Shown here piece after piece: positions 18,520 through 26,373 of a stretch of 64,000 nucleotides of DNA. Positions within the stretch are counted from its first letter, which is position 1, and every line of letters begins with the position of its first letter. The notes beneath the pieces are model-generated. The model saw nothing but the letters and a program-made list of their open reading frames with translations. It was not told the DNA's origin and did no database searches. The stretch lies in assembly GCA_003137095.1 (NCBI GenBank), contig PLET01000065.1, positions 89,616-153,615 of the forward strand, given 5' to 3'. Both the position numbers and the translations under genes were made by a program. This DNA comes from Gammaproteobacteria bacterium (lineage in GTDB: Bacteria; Pseudomonadota; Gammaproteobacteria; Steroidobacterales; Steroidobacteraceae).

Positions 18520-18888
18520 ATGATCGCGCACACGACCTTGCCCGTCAGCAACTATTCGCGCGCCAAGCGGTTCTACATTGCGGCGCTGAAGCCGCTGGGG
18601 TACTCCAACAATATGGAGTACGGCGAGAGCGCCGGCTTCAACGACGGCAAGAACACCGACTTTTGGATCAGCCATCGGCAAGCCATCGTCAAGTTGCACC
18701 TCGCGTTCGAGGCACGCAGCAGCAACGAGGTGAAGGCGTTCCACGAGGCGGCGCTCGCAGCCGGCGGTCGGGACAACGGCGGTCCCGGCTATCGCGATTA
18801 CTGGCCGGGCTATTACGCGGCCTTCGTGTACGATCCGGATGGGCACAACATCGAGGCGGTCTGGTACGACTACAGCAAGGAGAAGTAG
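18520..18888 (+). CDS. VOC family protein (glyoxalase-like)
   Basis: A 122-residue VOC-fold protein, starting MIAHTTLPVSNYSRAKRFY, with a C-terminal half ending GYYAAFVYDPDGHNIEAVW. The His and Glu in DGHNIE correspond to metal ligands seen in many VOC enzymes. The start at 18520 places the first beta-strand correctly. The 230 bases between this gene and lysE show no supported gene. It is followed within 40 bases by the cupin gene and may be co-transcribed. The reaction is unknown. Confidence 0.8.
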   Translation: MIAHTTLPVSNYSRAKRFYIAALKPLGYSNNMEYGESAGFNDGKNTDFWISHRQAIVKLHLAFEARSSNEVKAFHEAALAAGGRDNGGPGYRDYWPGYYAAFVYDPDGHNIEAVWYDYSKEK

Positions 18889-18923
18889 CCGCCGGTTTGG
18901 GCTTGCGAGTATCGGTATCAGAT

Positions 18924-19397
18924 ATGAAAATGAAGCCCATGAAGAAAATAGATCTTTCGACGGTCCCCGCGCAGACCGGCGGCACTTATCCGCACCCCTT
19001 CGATGCCCCCTGCAGCGATCAGTCCTGTCAACGGCTGGCGCGCAATGCAGGATTGACCCTTTTCGGCGTCAATCTGACCGTCATTCAGCCAGGCGCCTGG
19101 TCCAGCCAGCGTCACTGGCACAGCCATGAGGACGAGTTCGTCTGGGTCCTGGACGGCGAACTCACTCTGGTCACCGACGCTGGTGAAGAAATATTGCGTG
19201 CCGGGGATTGCGCCGCATTCAGGCATGGCGATTCCGAGGGCCATCACCTGATAAACAAGTCCGGCCGCGCCGCGAGAGTGCTGGAGATCGGCAATTCCGA
19301 TTCGCGGGACGTCTGCACATACCCGGACGTCGACATGATCGCCGATGCCAGCGGGTACACCCACCGGGATGGAACCCCCTATCCGTTGTCCAAATAG
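18924..19397 (+). CDS. Cupin-domain protein
   Basis: A 157-residue single-domain cupin. Motif 1 is WHSHEDEFVWVLDGELTLV (two His, one Glu as metal ligands) and motif 2 is LRAGDCAAFRHGDSEGHHL. Several in-frame ATGs lie close together (18924, 18930, 18939) and the ribosome site is weak, so the exact start is uncertain. Proteins of this subgroup are usually unassigned; sugar-related or stress-related roles have been suggested for relatives. It lies between the VOC and GNAT genes on the same strand. Confidence 0.8.
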   Translation: MKMKPMKKIDLSTVPAQTGGTYPHPFDAPCSDQSCQRLARNAGLTLFGVNLTVIQPGAWSSQRHWHSHEDEFVWVLDGELTLVTDAGEEILRAGDCAAFRHGDSEGHHLINKSGRAARVLEIGNSDSRDVCTYPDVDMIADASGYTHRDGTPYPLSK

Positions 19398-19432
19398 TGC
19401 GCGAAATCCAAAATCCGCAGAGCAACGTGACG

Positions 19433-19891
19433 ATGACCGGTCCCGGCATCCGCCCGCTCCGCCGCGACGACTATCCCGCCTGGAAAGACCTATGGGCCGG
19501 CTACAACGCCTTCTACGGCAGGATCGGACCGACGGCCCTTCAGCTTGAAGTGACCCGGACCACCTGGTCCCGCTTCTTGGACGACAACGAACCCATGCAC
19601 GCACTGGTCGCCGACAATGCCGGCCAGCTCCTCGGCATGGCGCACTATCTCTTTCACCGCAGCACGATTCAAATCCCGCCGACCTGCTACCTCCAAGACC
19701 TGTTCACCGCCGAAGACGCGCGTGGTCAAGGCGTCGGCCGCGCCCTTATCGAGGCCGTCTATGACCGCGCCCGAGCCGCCGGGTCTCCCAAAGTCTACTG
19801 GCAGACGCACGAGAGCAACACGACCGCATTGAAGCTCTACGATAAGATTGCCGAAAAATCCGGATTCCTGGTTTACCGCCGTACGCTTTGA
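19433..19891 (+). CDS. GNAT family N-acetyltransferase
   Basis: A 152-residue cytoplasmic acetyltransferase. The GNAT fold is visible: N-terminal IRPLRRDDYPAWKDLW, strand 4 CYLQDLFTAEDARGQGVGRALIEAV (the RGQGVGRAL loop binds acetyl-CoA pyrophosphate) and a C-terminal HESNTTALKLYDKIAEKSGFLVYRR. The pattern resembles spermidine- or amino-acid-type acetyltransferases, but the acceptor is not deducible. It follows the cupin gene by 35 bases. Confidence 0.85.
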   Translation: MTGPGIRPLRRDDYPAWKDLWAGYNAFYGRIGPTALQLEVTRTTWSRFLDDNEPMHALVADNAGQLLGMAHYLFHRSTIQIPPTCYLQDLFTAEDARGQGVGRALIEAVYDRARAAGSPKVYWQTHESNTTALKLYDKIAEKSGFLVYRRTL

Positions 19892-19991
19892 TGGTGCGTC
19901 TCACCTCGTTCGGCCAGCGCCCGTTGCCGGGGACTCCACGCATGGTCGAACCGGCAACCATACTCTCCATGACGCCGGGAGGAGTTTCTAC

Positions 19992-20606
19992 ATGCCCGTT
20001 CTTCATCAGATGCACATGTCAGGCAACTGCTACAAAATCCGCCTCGCGGCACGACAGCTCGGCGTGGCACTCACACTCAAGAATTACGGACTTCACGACG
20101 GCACCACGCGCAAGCCCGATTTTCTCGCCAAGAACCCGAACGGCCGTGTTCCGTTGCTGGAATTCGAGAATGGACGCACGCTCGCGGAGTCTGGGGCGAT
20201 CCTCTGGCATCTGAGCGAGGATACCTTTCTGCTGCCCGCCGACCGTTGGGCCCGCGCAGAGGCACTGCAATGGATGTTCTTCGAGCAATACAGCCACGAA
20301 CCCTATGTGGCAGTTGCGCGCTTCTGGCTTGCCTTCGCTCCGAAAGATGAGCTAGAGAAAAAGCGGCATCTGATTCCGGAGTGGCACGCAAAGGGCAATG
20401 CTGCGCTCGGCGTGATGCAATCTCACCTTGCACGGCACGACTGGTTCGCAGGCGGGCGCTACACGATCGCGGACATTGCCCTCTATGGATACACGCACTG
20501 TGCCGCCGACGGCGGATTCGATCTTTCCGCCTATCCGGCGGTGGGCGCATGGCTCAAGCGGATCGCGGGCGAGCGTAATCACGTGCCGCTGGAATTTGCC
20601 TGGTGA
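19992..20606 (+). CDS. Glutathione S-transferase family protein
   Basis: A 204-residue cytoplasmic protein. An N-terminal thioredoxin-like domain (about 1-80) carries SGNCYKIRLAARQLG, NPNGRVPLLEFE (cis-Pro loop) and the glutathione-binding LAESGAILWHLSE. A C-terminal helical domain (about 90-200) carries WFAGGRYTIADIALYGYTH with the N-capping TIAD motif. GGAGG precedes ATG 19992. Likely a conjugating or detoxifying enzyme; no substrate evidence. Confidence 0.87.
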   Translation: MPVLHQMHMSGNCYKIRLAARQLGVALTLKNYGLHDGTTRKPDFLAKNPNGRVPLLEFENGRTLAESGAILWHLSEDTFLLPADRWARAEALQWMFFEQYSHEPYVAVARFWLAFAPKDELEKKRHLIPEWHAKGNAALGVMQSHLARHDWFAGGRYTIADIALYGYTHCAADGGFDLSAYPAVGAWLKRIAGERNHVPLEFAW

Positions 20607-20762
20607 TGCCAAGCCCGCGTCTTCACGGTCAGCGCGATACACCGCCTCCCTGGGATATTCCTCTGATGGCGTGATTTGTCCGGTCTTTGTCCGGAACATG
20701 CATTCCATCATTTGAAGGGCGGGATATGCTTTATCCGCATCGCCCAACCATGGAGACAATAA

Positions 20763-21329
20763 ATGTCCGACACTGATACCGCTCTGCTGGTCATCGACGC
20801 GCAGGAATCGTTTCGCAGCCGACCCTATTGGCAAAACTCGGGTGTGCCGCCATTCATGAACCGCCTGCAGGCCCTGATCGACGGTGCCAAGGCGAACGGC
20901 ATCCAGGTCGTGCAGATATTCCACGTCGAGGATCACGGTCCGTTCTCGGAAACCTCGGGATTGGTCGTGCCGCTTGCGCCGATCTCCCTGAATCCGGACG
21001 CGGTTTTCAAGAAACGCCGCCACAGCGCCCTGGTGGGCTCGGGTCTCGACGTCTGGCTGACGCGAAAGCACATTCGACGCGTGATTGTTTCCGGGATCCG
21101 CACCGAACAGTGCTGCGAAACCACGACCCGCCACTGCTCCGATCTTGGCTACGCAGTGGACTTCGTGGCAGAGGCGACGCTGACCTTTGCGATGGTGGAC
21201 GCGGCCGGCCGCGAATGGAGTGCAGCCGAGATTCGCGCACGGACGGAGCTGGTCCTGGCCGGTCGGTTTGCTCGCGTCGCATCTGTTGAAGAGGCGCTGG
21301 CCGGCTCAGCGGAGCGGGTCGCCGCGTGA
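20763..21329 (+). CDS. Isochorismatase-like cysteine hydrolase
   Basis: A 188-residue hydrolase. The catalytic triad is visible: Asp in LLVIDAQESF (near residue 13), Lys in FKKRRHSALVG (about 83) and Cys in GIRTEQCCETTTRH (about 119). The family includes nicotinamidases, ureidoacrylate hydrolases and N-carbamoyl hydrolases. GGAG precedes ATG 20763. Its GTGA overlap with the following GlxA-type regulator shows a two-gene operon. The neighbouring regulator suggests a catabolic role; the substrate is unknown. Confidence 0.86.
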   Translation: MSDTDTALLVIDAQESFRSRPYWQNSGVPPFMNRLQALIDGAKANGIQVVQIFHVEDHGPFSETSGLVVPLAPISLNPDAVFKKRRHSALVGSGLDVWLTRKHIRRVIVSGIRTEQCCETTTRHCSDLGYAVDFVAEATLTFAMVDAAGREWSAAEIRARTELVLAGRFARVASVEEALAGSAERVAA

Positions 21330-22357
21330 AAGGCCGGCCCGCATCAACTGCCGGGATTTCCGTGTTTGTCGTGGTTCCGCCGCGCGTGCTGCTGCTCGAC
21401 GTCGCGGGCCCGATCGAGGTGCTGCGCAAGACCAATCTCGAGCAGGAGGCCGTGCGGTTCGACGTGATTTACGTCGGGCCGCTACCGGAGGTGCGCTGTT
21501 CGATCGGCCTGGCAATTGCGGGAATCGCTCCGCTGCCGGAGCGCCTCCCGGATGGCGCGCTGGTGGTGATTGCCGGCAGCGCCGATCTGCCGCTGGGGGG
21601 TTCCAAGGCGGCCCGCGCTCTCGATGCCGTGCACGAGGCAAAGATCGTCGGCTGGTTGAAGCACGCGATTCGACCGGGCATCCGCCTAGCGTCGATCTGC
21701 TCCGGCGCACTCCTCGCAGCGCGCGCCGGACTCCTCGACGGCCACGACTGCACCACACATCACGCCTGCATCGCTGAACTCTCGCAATTGGCGCCCTGCG
21801 CCCGTGTCAAAGACAACCGGCTTTTCGTCGAGGATGGCGAACGTCTCACGAGCGCCGGGATCACGGCCGGAATCGACATGATGTTGCATGTCGTGGTGCA
21901 GCATGCCGGGCATCCGGTCGCGCTGGCGGTCGCGCGCTACCTGGTGGTCTACCTGCGCCGGGGCGCCGGCGATCCACAAATATCGCCCTGGCTGGAAGGC
22001 CGGAATCATATTCACCCGGCCGTCCACCGCGCCCAGGACGCCATCGCCGCCGATCCCACTCGCACCTGGTCGGTGGATAAACTGGCCGCCGTTTCGGCGT
22101 CAAGCGCACGCAATCTCTCCCGGCTGTTCAACGATCACGCAGGGATGAGCGTCATCGACTATGTGAGTCGCATGCGAGTCGCCCTGGCGCGGGAGATGCT
22201 GACGAACTCGAGACTCGGCATGGATACGATCGCCGAACGCGCCGGTTTTGGATCGGCCCGGCAAATGCGCCGCGTCTGGCGCCGCTTCCACGACGTGCCG
22301 CCGGGTAGGTTGCGCAATGCGCGACAACACGGGCACGCATCGACCGACATCGGCTGA
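21326..22357 (+). CDS. GlxA family transcriptional regulator (DJ-1/PfpI domain plus AraC HTH)
   Basis: A 343-residue regulator. An N-terminal class I amidotransferase-like (DJ-1/PfpI) domain (about 10-190) contains VVPPRVLLLDVAGPIEVL and the elbow-like SICSGALLAARAGLLDG. A C-terminal AraC/XylS double helix-turn-helix (about 240-335) contains VDKLAAVSASSARNLSRLF and IAERAGFGSARQMRRVWRR. The GTG start overlaps the isochorismatase stop (GTGA), so they are translated together. Members commonly activate amine or amide catabolism genes, so it likely controls the adjacent hydrolase. Confidence 0.9.
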   Translation: MKGRPASTAGISVFVVVPPRVLLLDVAGPIEVLRKTNLEQEAVRFDVIYVGPLPEVRCSIGLAIAGIAPLPERLPDGALVVIAGSADLPLGGSKAARALDAVHEAKIVGWLKHAIRPGIRLASICSGALLAARAGLLDGHDCTTHHACIAELSQLAPCARVKDNRLFVEDGERLTSAGITAGIDMMLHVVVQHAGHPVALAVARYLVVYLRRGAGDPQISPWLEGRNHIHPAVHRAQDAIAADPTRTWSVDKLAAVSASSARNLSRLFNDHAGMSVIDYVSRMRVALAREMLTNSRLGMDTIAERAGFGSARQMRRVWRRFHDVPPGRLRNARQHGHASTDIG

Positions 22358-22408
22358 GCAGCCGGATGGAAGGCTTTGCCGTGCGCAGGAAACGTAATGC
22401 GCCGGCAT

Positions 22409-22927
22409 TCAGGCGCCGTTGCGCAAATCGCTCCTGCCGGACTCGGCGCCGGACGCCGGCGGCTTCGGCGCCAGGCCATGATTGACGATCATGTAAGCCC
22501 ACCTGACCACCGGCTGCAGACGAGGTGACACCATGCTGCGTGCCCTGTCGACGTCGACCCAGCGAGCCTCCTGGTGTTCGGGTATGCCGATTTCAGGGTT
22601 GACCAGCAGTTCCACATGCTCCTGCTTGCTGCGCGCGACGTAGTATCGGGAAATCTTGCCCTTGTTGTAAGGGCCGGTTTCCATGAACACCATGCCCCAG
22701 TCGAAGGAGATGTCGTCGAGGGTTGTCTCCTCGCGCACTTCGCGGATCGCGGCATCGATGGGATCCTCTCCCGGCTCGACCATGCCCTTCGGGAAATCCC
22801 AGTTGCGATAGGCGCGCAGCAGCAGGAATTTCAATTTGCGTTTGATGACACTGACCACCACCACGCCCGCGGACAATCTCGTGGATGGTGCCGGCGGAGA
22901 GTTCGGTGGCGGAGTGGACGATGTCAT
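22409..22927 (-). CDS. Nudix hydrolase
   Basis: A 172-residue hydrolase of nucleoside-diphosphate-linked compounds. The Nudix box is GMVEPGEDPIDAAIREVREE (near residue 48), followed by TTLDD; the preceding WDFPKG is typical of diadenosine-polyphosphate (Ap4A) type or MutT-like members. The ATG at 22927 overlaps the ahpD stop (ATGA), so it belongs to the ahpC-ahpD transcript. A damaged-nucleotide or Ap4A clearing role would fit oxidative stress, by inference. The short C-terminal tail is low-complexity (PKPPASGAESGRSD). Confidence 0.87.
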   Translation of the reverse strand: MTSSTPPPNSPPAPSTRLSAGVVVVSVIKRKLKFLLLRAYRNWDFPKGMVEPGEDPIDAAIREVREETTLDDISFDWGMVFMETGPYNKGKISRYYVARSKQEHVELLVNPEIGIPEHQEARWVDVDRARSMVSPRLQPVVRWAYMIVNHGLAPKPPASGAESGRSDLRNGA

Positions 22928-23460
22928 GCCGCCTGAGAATACTCCAATACGCCTGCCACGGCATGTATCACCGACGCGATTCGCACTGCGCTTTGGATCG
23001 CCTCGCGGCCGACTTCGTGCTGACGCAGAGTCTTGTCGTGCGCGGTAACGCACATGCCGCAGCCGTTGACGGCCGATACGGCAAGCGACAGCAGTTCGAA
23101 ATCGTTCTTATCCACGCCGGGATTGGCCAGAACGTTCATGCGCAGGCGCGCCGGCATGCTGGTGTATTCCTTGTCCTCGACCAGATGAACAAATCGATAA
23201 TAAATATTGTTCATCCCCATGATCGCCGCCGCCGCCTTGGCGCCGGTCAGGGTGGCCGCGTCGATTTTATCGCCGGCGAGTGCCTCGATCTGCCGGGCAA
23301 ATCGTACATTGCGCGATGCAATCGCGCTCGCCACCGCGATCGACCAGATCTGGCGCTCCGTCAGCCCCGGGGCGCCCTGCGCCGACAGCACGCTTCCCAG
23401 ATTCAGCTTCAGATCCTTGGCGTAATCCGGGATCTGATCCTTGATGTCATCGATGGTCAT
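22924..23460 (-). CDS. ahpD: Alkyl hydroperoxide reductase AhpD (CMD-family, CxxC)
   Basis: A 178-residue carboxymuconolactone-decarboxylase-fold protein. The redox motif is CGMCVTAH (Cys-x-x-Cys with the downstream His), with the proton-relay-type Glu in HLVEDKEY upstream. In mycobacteria AhpD reduces AhpC via lipoyl proteins; here it follows ahpC on the same strand, which supports the same electron-donor role. GAGGAA lies 6 bases before ATG 23460. A strong hairpin sits in the 97-base gap after ahpC. The downstream Nudix gene overlaps it by 4 bases. Confidence 0.9.
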   Translation of the reverse strand: MTIDDIKDQIPDYAKDLKLNLGSVLSAQGAPGLTERQIWSIAVASAIASRNVRFARQIEALAGDKIDAATLTGAKAAAAIMGMNNIYYRFVHLVEDKEYTSMPARLRMNVLANPGVDKNDFELLSLAVSAVNGCGMCVTAHDKTLRQHEVGREAIQSAVRIASVIHAVAGVLEYSQAA

Positions 23461-23477
23461 CGAAATTCCTCGAGTAT

Positions 23478-23503
23478 GGGGGTCCGCCCTCGCAGCGGCC
23501 CCC
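23478..23503. other. Strong hairpin in the ahpC-ahpD gap
   Basis: GGGGG (23478-23482) and CCGC (23484-23487) pair with GCGG (23495-23498) and CCCCC (23499-23503), with one bulged base. Placed between ahpC and ahpD, it may stabilise the ahpC 3' end or attenuate ahpD. It has no T tract. Confidence 0.45.
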
Positions 23504-23557
23504 CCAGGGCCATAAGACGGGACGGCGCCCCGGGCGCTGGGCCGATGTTTGAGCCGA

Positions 23558-24097
23558 TCAGGCGACTTTCAGGGTTTCCTGGCCCTTCTGCCAGTTGCAG
23601 GGGCACAGCTCATCACTCTGCAGACCGTCGAGCACCCGCAGCACTTCTTCGGGACTGCGGCCGACCGACAGATCGGTGACATACACGAAGCGGATCACGT
23701 TCTGCGGATCGACTATGTAAGCCGCGCGCTGCGCGACGCCTTCGGCCGGATCCAGGATGCCGAGCGCCGAGGTGAGTTCGCGTTTGATGTCGGAGATCAG
23801 GGGAAAGGGCAGCGTCTTCAGCTCGTCCTTTTGCTGGCGCCACGCCAGATGGACGAATTCCGAGTCGGTGCTGCCGCCCAGTACGACGGCGTCCCGATCC
23901 GTGAAGGATTTGTTGAGTTTTCCGAAACCGGCGATTTCGGTGGGGCACACGAAGGTGAAATCCTTCGGGTAGAAGAAAATGATCTTCCACTTTCCCTTGT
24001 AACTGTCGAGGGATATGTCCTTGAATGCCGTCTTGATGTCGCTGGAAACGACACCCTTGAGGTTGAATGCGGGGAACTTCTGTCCAATGCCTAACAT
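23558..24097 (-). CDS. ahpC: Peroxiredoxin AhpC
   Basis: A 179-residue 2-Cys peroxiredoxin reducing hydrogen peroxide, organic peroxides and peroxynitrite. The peroxidatic Cys is in FYPKDFTFVCPTEI (near residue 49) and the resolving Cys in DELCPCNW near the C-terminus. ATG 24097 has GGAG 8 bases upstream; a longer frame to 24145 lacks support. It is divergent from oxyR across 127 bases containing an OxyR-type operator, so peroxide induction is expected. ahpD and a Nudix gene follow. Confidence 0.94.
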   Translation of the reverse strand: MLGIGQKFPAFNLKGVVSSDIKTAFKDISLDSYKGKWKIIFFYPKDFTFVCPTEIAGFGKLNKSFTDRDAVVLGGSTDSEFVHLAWRQQKDELKTLPFPLISDIKRELTSALGILDPAEGVAQRAAYIVDPQNVIRFVYVTDLSVGRSPEEVLRVLDGLQSDELCPCNWQKGQETLKVA

Positions 24098-24175
24098 GGG
24101 ATGACTCCGTAATGGCGAATGATGAAATGGCTGGTGCCCGAACACACACTATGCCACGGATGGTTAATGAACGTT

Positions 24176-24212
24176 ATTGATAATAATGTTGATTTTGATA
24201 GACTTCCTCTAT
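24176..24212. promoter_or_regulatory. OxyR-type operator between ahpC and oxyR
   Basis: Four tetranucleotides are spaced exactly as in the OxyR consensus: ATTG (24176-24179), 7 bases, TGTT (24187-24190), 7 bases, ATAG (24198-24201), 7 bases, CTAT (24209-24212). The right half is a perfect ATAG-N7-CTAT; the left half is degenerate. It lies 12 bases before the oxyR start, where binding would repress oxyR and activate ahpC. Confidence 0.65.
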
Positions 24213-24224
24213 GGGTGCAATGCA

Positions 24225-25121
24225 ATGAATCTCAAGGACCTCAAGTATCTGGTGGCGCTCGCGGACACCGGCCATTTCGGCAAGGCCGCCGAGCGCACCT
24301 TCGTCAGCCAGCCGACCCTCTCGGCACAGCTGAAGAAGCTCGAGGGGTATCTGGGGGTGAAGCTGGTGGAGCGTCAGCCGAAGAACGTACAGCTCACCGA
24401 CGTGGGCCGCGAAGTGGTGGTGCGCGCGCGGCGCATGCTGGACGAGGGCAATGCGATCATCGCACTGGCGCGCAACAATACCGACCCGTTCGCGGGCAAG
24501 CTCAAAGTGGGGCTGATACCCACCATCGGACCCTATCTGCTGCCGCGCGTCATGCAAAAGATCCGCAAGACGCTGCCCAAGTTGAGCCTGATGCTGTACG
24601 AGTACCAGACCGAGGATCTGCTCAAGCGTCTGCGCGACGGCGAGCTCGACCTTGGCATCATGGCTCTGCCTGCGCCGCAGGACGGTCTGGAGTCGCGCGT
24701 GCTGTACGTGGAGGACTTCACGGTCGCTCTTCCCAACAACCACCCGCTCACCGCCAAGCCGACGATCAAGGTGCAGGATCTCAAGGGGCATACGCTGCTG
24801 CTGCTGGAAGACGGACACTGCCTGCGCGATCAGGCGCTCGAGGTCTGCAGCCGAGTCGACGTGCGCGAGGCGGAGGACTTCCGTGCGACCAGCCTGGAAA
24901 CCCTGCGTCAGATGGTGGTTGCCGGCCTGGGCATCACGCTGCTGCCGGAGCTGGCAGTGGAACCGCCGTTCGGTTCGCAGCGCGGGCTCGCCACCCGCCG
25001 ATTCACCCATCCCGCGCCGTCGCGCAAGGTCGGTGCAGTTTGGCGCCGGTCAACCACGCGTGGCGAGGCGATCACCTCGCTGTGCGACGTCCTGGACCAA
25101 GCCATGAGCGGCAAGGCCTGA
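24225..25121 (+). CDS. oxyR: Peroxide-sensing LysR-type regulator OxyR
   Basis: A 298-residue LysR-type activator. The N-terminal HTH is LKYLVALADTGHFGKAAERT followed by FVSQPTLSAQLKKLE; the effector domain contains the redox switch DGHCLRDQALEVCSR, whose two cysteines match C199 and C208 of E. coli OxyR. ATG 24225 aligns with the canonical MNLKDLKYLV start; the longer frame from 24177 runs across the operator and is rejected. It is divergent from ahpC and followed after 10 bases by a PGAP1-like hydrolase gene. Confidence 0.95.
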   Translation: MNLKDLKYLVALADTGHFGKAAERTFVSQPTLSAQLKKLEGYLGVKLVERQPKNVQLTDVGREVVVRARRMLDEGNAIIALARNNTDPFAGKLKVGLIPTIGPYLLPRVMQKIRKTLPKLSLMLYEYQTEDLLKRLRDGELDLGIMALPAPQDGLESRVLYVEDFTVALPNNHPLTAKPTIKVQDLKGHTLLLLEDGHCLRDQALEVCSRVDVREAEDFRATSLETLRQMVVAGLGITLLPELAVEPPFGSQRGLATRRFTHPAPSRKVGAVWRRSTTRGEAITSLCDVLDQAMSGKA

Positions 25122-25131
25122 CAGCTCCGAC

Positions 25132-26370
25132 ATGGCGCGCGCAATGCGATCCGGCCGGGGTGCCGATTGGGTGTTTCGGGCCGGCGACCGCGCGATTCTC
25201 GATGCGCTGGCCGGTGGCGGCCATCGCGCCGGTCTGCGGGAATATTTCGGAGCGCGCGCCCACGCGGAGCTGTCGCGCCTCGCAACGGCCGCCGCCGCCG
25301 CCAACCCCAGCGGCCCGCGGGTGCTGATACTGCCCGGCATCATGGGTTCGAGGCTCGGCGCGGCCGCGCGCGGCGGCGGCACGCAGGTGCTGTGGATAGA
25401 TCCGGTCCAAATCCACACCAGTGGGCTGATGAGCCTGGCGCTGCCGGCCGGCCGGGATCTGCGGCCGCAGGGGGTGCTGCTGTATTATTACGCGAAGCTG
25501 CTGCTCAGCCTGCGCTCGGTGGGCTGCGACGCGGAATTCTATCCGTACGACTGGCGCCTCGGCCTGGACGAACTTGGAGCGGCGCTGGCGCTGCACATCA
25601 AGGCCGAGGGCGGGCCGGTCAGCCTGGTCGCGCACAGCATGGGCGGACTGGTGGCGCGCATGGCGGTCGGCATGCTGCCGAAGTGGCGTGTGCGCCGGCT
25701 AATCATGCTCGGGACGCCGAATTTCGGATCCTTCGGCGCCGTGCAGGCCATCCGCGGTACCTATCCGTTCGTGCGCAAGGTGGCCCGATTGGATCCGCAG
25801 CACTCGCCGGAATTCCTGGCGGAAAACGTCTTCTGCAGTTTTCCCGGACTGTATCAACTGCTGCCCCCGAGGCGCCGGCTGAGGAGCGTGAATCTGTATG
25901 ACCCCGCCGGATGGCCCGCGGGTGCCGCACCCAACTCGGATCTGCTCTCGAGGGTGGCGGCGGTGCGTGCGGGTCTGTGCAAACCGGACTCGCGCATGGC
26001 CCAGATTCTCGGCATCAATCGACTGACGGTGATCGACCTGCGGCGCAAGGGCACGGGTTTCGAATACAAGCTGGGACTCAATGGCGATGGCTCCGTGCCG
26101 CTCGCCCTGGCGCGATTGCCCGGCCTGCCCACGTATTTCGTGGACGAGTCGCATTCCAGGCTGGCCAACAACGCCGGGGTGATCCAAACCGTCATCGACC
26201 TCATCCGCCGCGGGCGCAGCCTCGCCCTGCCACGGCGGTGGACCGGGAAGCGCACCCCGCCGATGCAGGTGCACGATGAGCAGCTTTGCGCCGGCGACAG
26301 CGGCAAGATCGACTGGCGCAAGCTGAGCCCGGCCGAACGCGCTTCGCTTCTCGCAGAATTGTACGAGTGA
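25132..26370 (+). CDS. Alpha/beta hydrolase, PGAP1/LCAT-like lipase or acyltransferase
   Basis: A 412-residue hydrolase without a clear signal peptide. VLILPGIMGSRLG (about 64-76) is the LCAT-type oxyanion start, FYPYDWRLGLDELG follows, and the nucleophile elbow is AHSMGGLVARM (Ser about 166). A catalytic His candidate lies in FVDESHSRLANN. This pattern belongs to lecithin:cholesterol acyltransferase and PGAP1-like proteins acting on lipid esters. It begins 10 bases after oxyR and may be co-transcribed. Only three bases separate its stop from the convergent DUF4139 gene. Confidence 0.8.
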   Translation: MARAMRSGRGADWVFRAGDRAILDALAGGGHRAGLREYFGARAHAELSRLATAAAAANPSGPRVLILPGIMGSRLGAAARGGGTQVLWIDPVQIHTSGLMSLALPAGRDLRPQGVLLYYYAKLLLSLRSVGCDAEFYPYDWRLGLDELGAALALHIKAEGGPVSLVAHSMGGLVARMAVGMLPKWRVRRLIMLGTPNFGSFGAVQAIRGTYPFVRKVARLDPQHSPEFLAENVFCSFPGLYQLLPPRRRLRSVNLYDPAGWPAGAAPNSDLLSRVAAVRAGLCKPDSRMAQILGINRLTVIDLRRKGTGFEYKLGLNGDGSVPLALARLPGLPTYFVDESHSRLANNAGVIQTVIDLIRRGRSLALPRRWTGKRTPPMQVHDEQLCAGDSGKIDWRKLSPAERASLLAELYE

Positions 26371-26373
26371 CGG

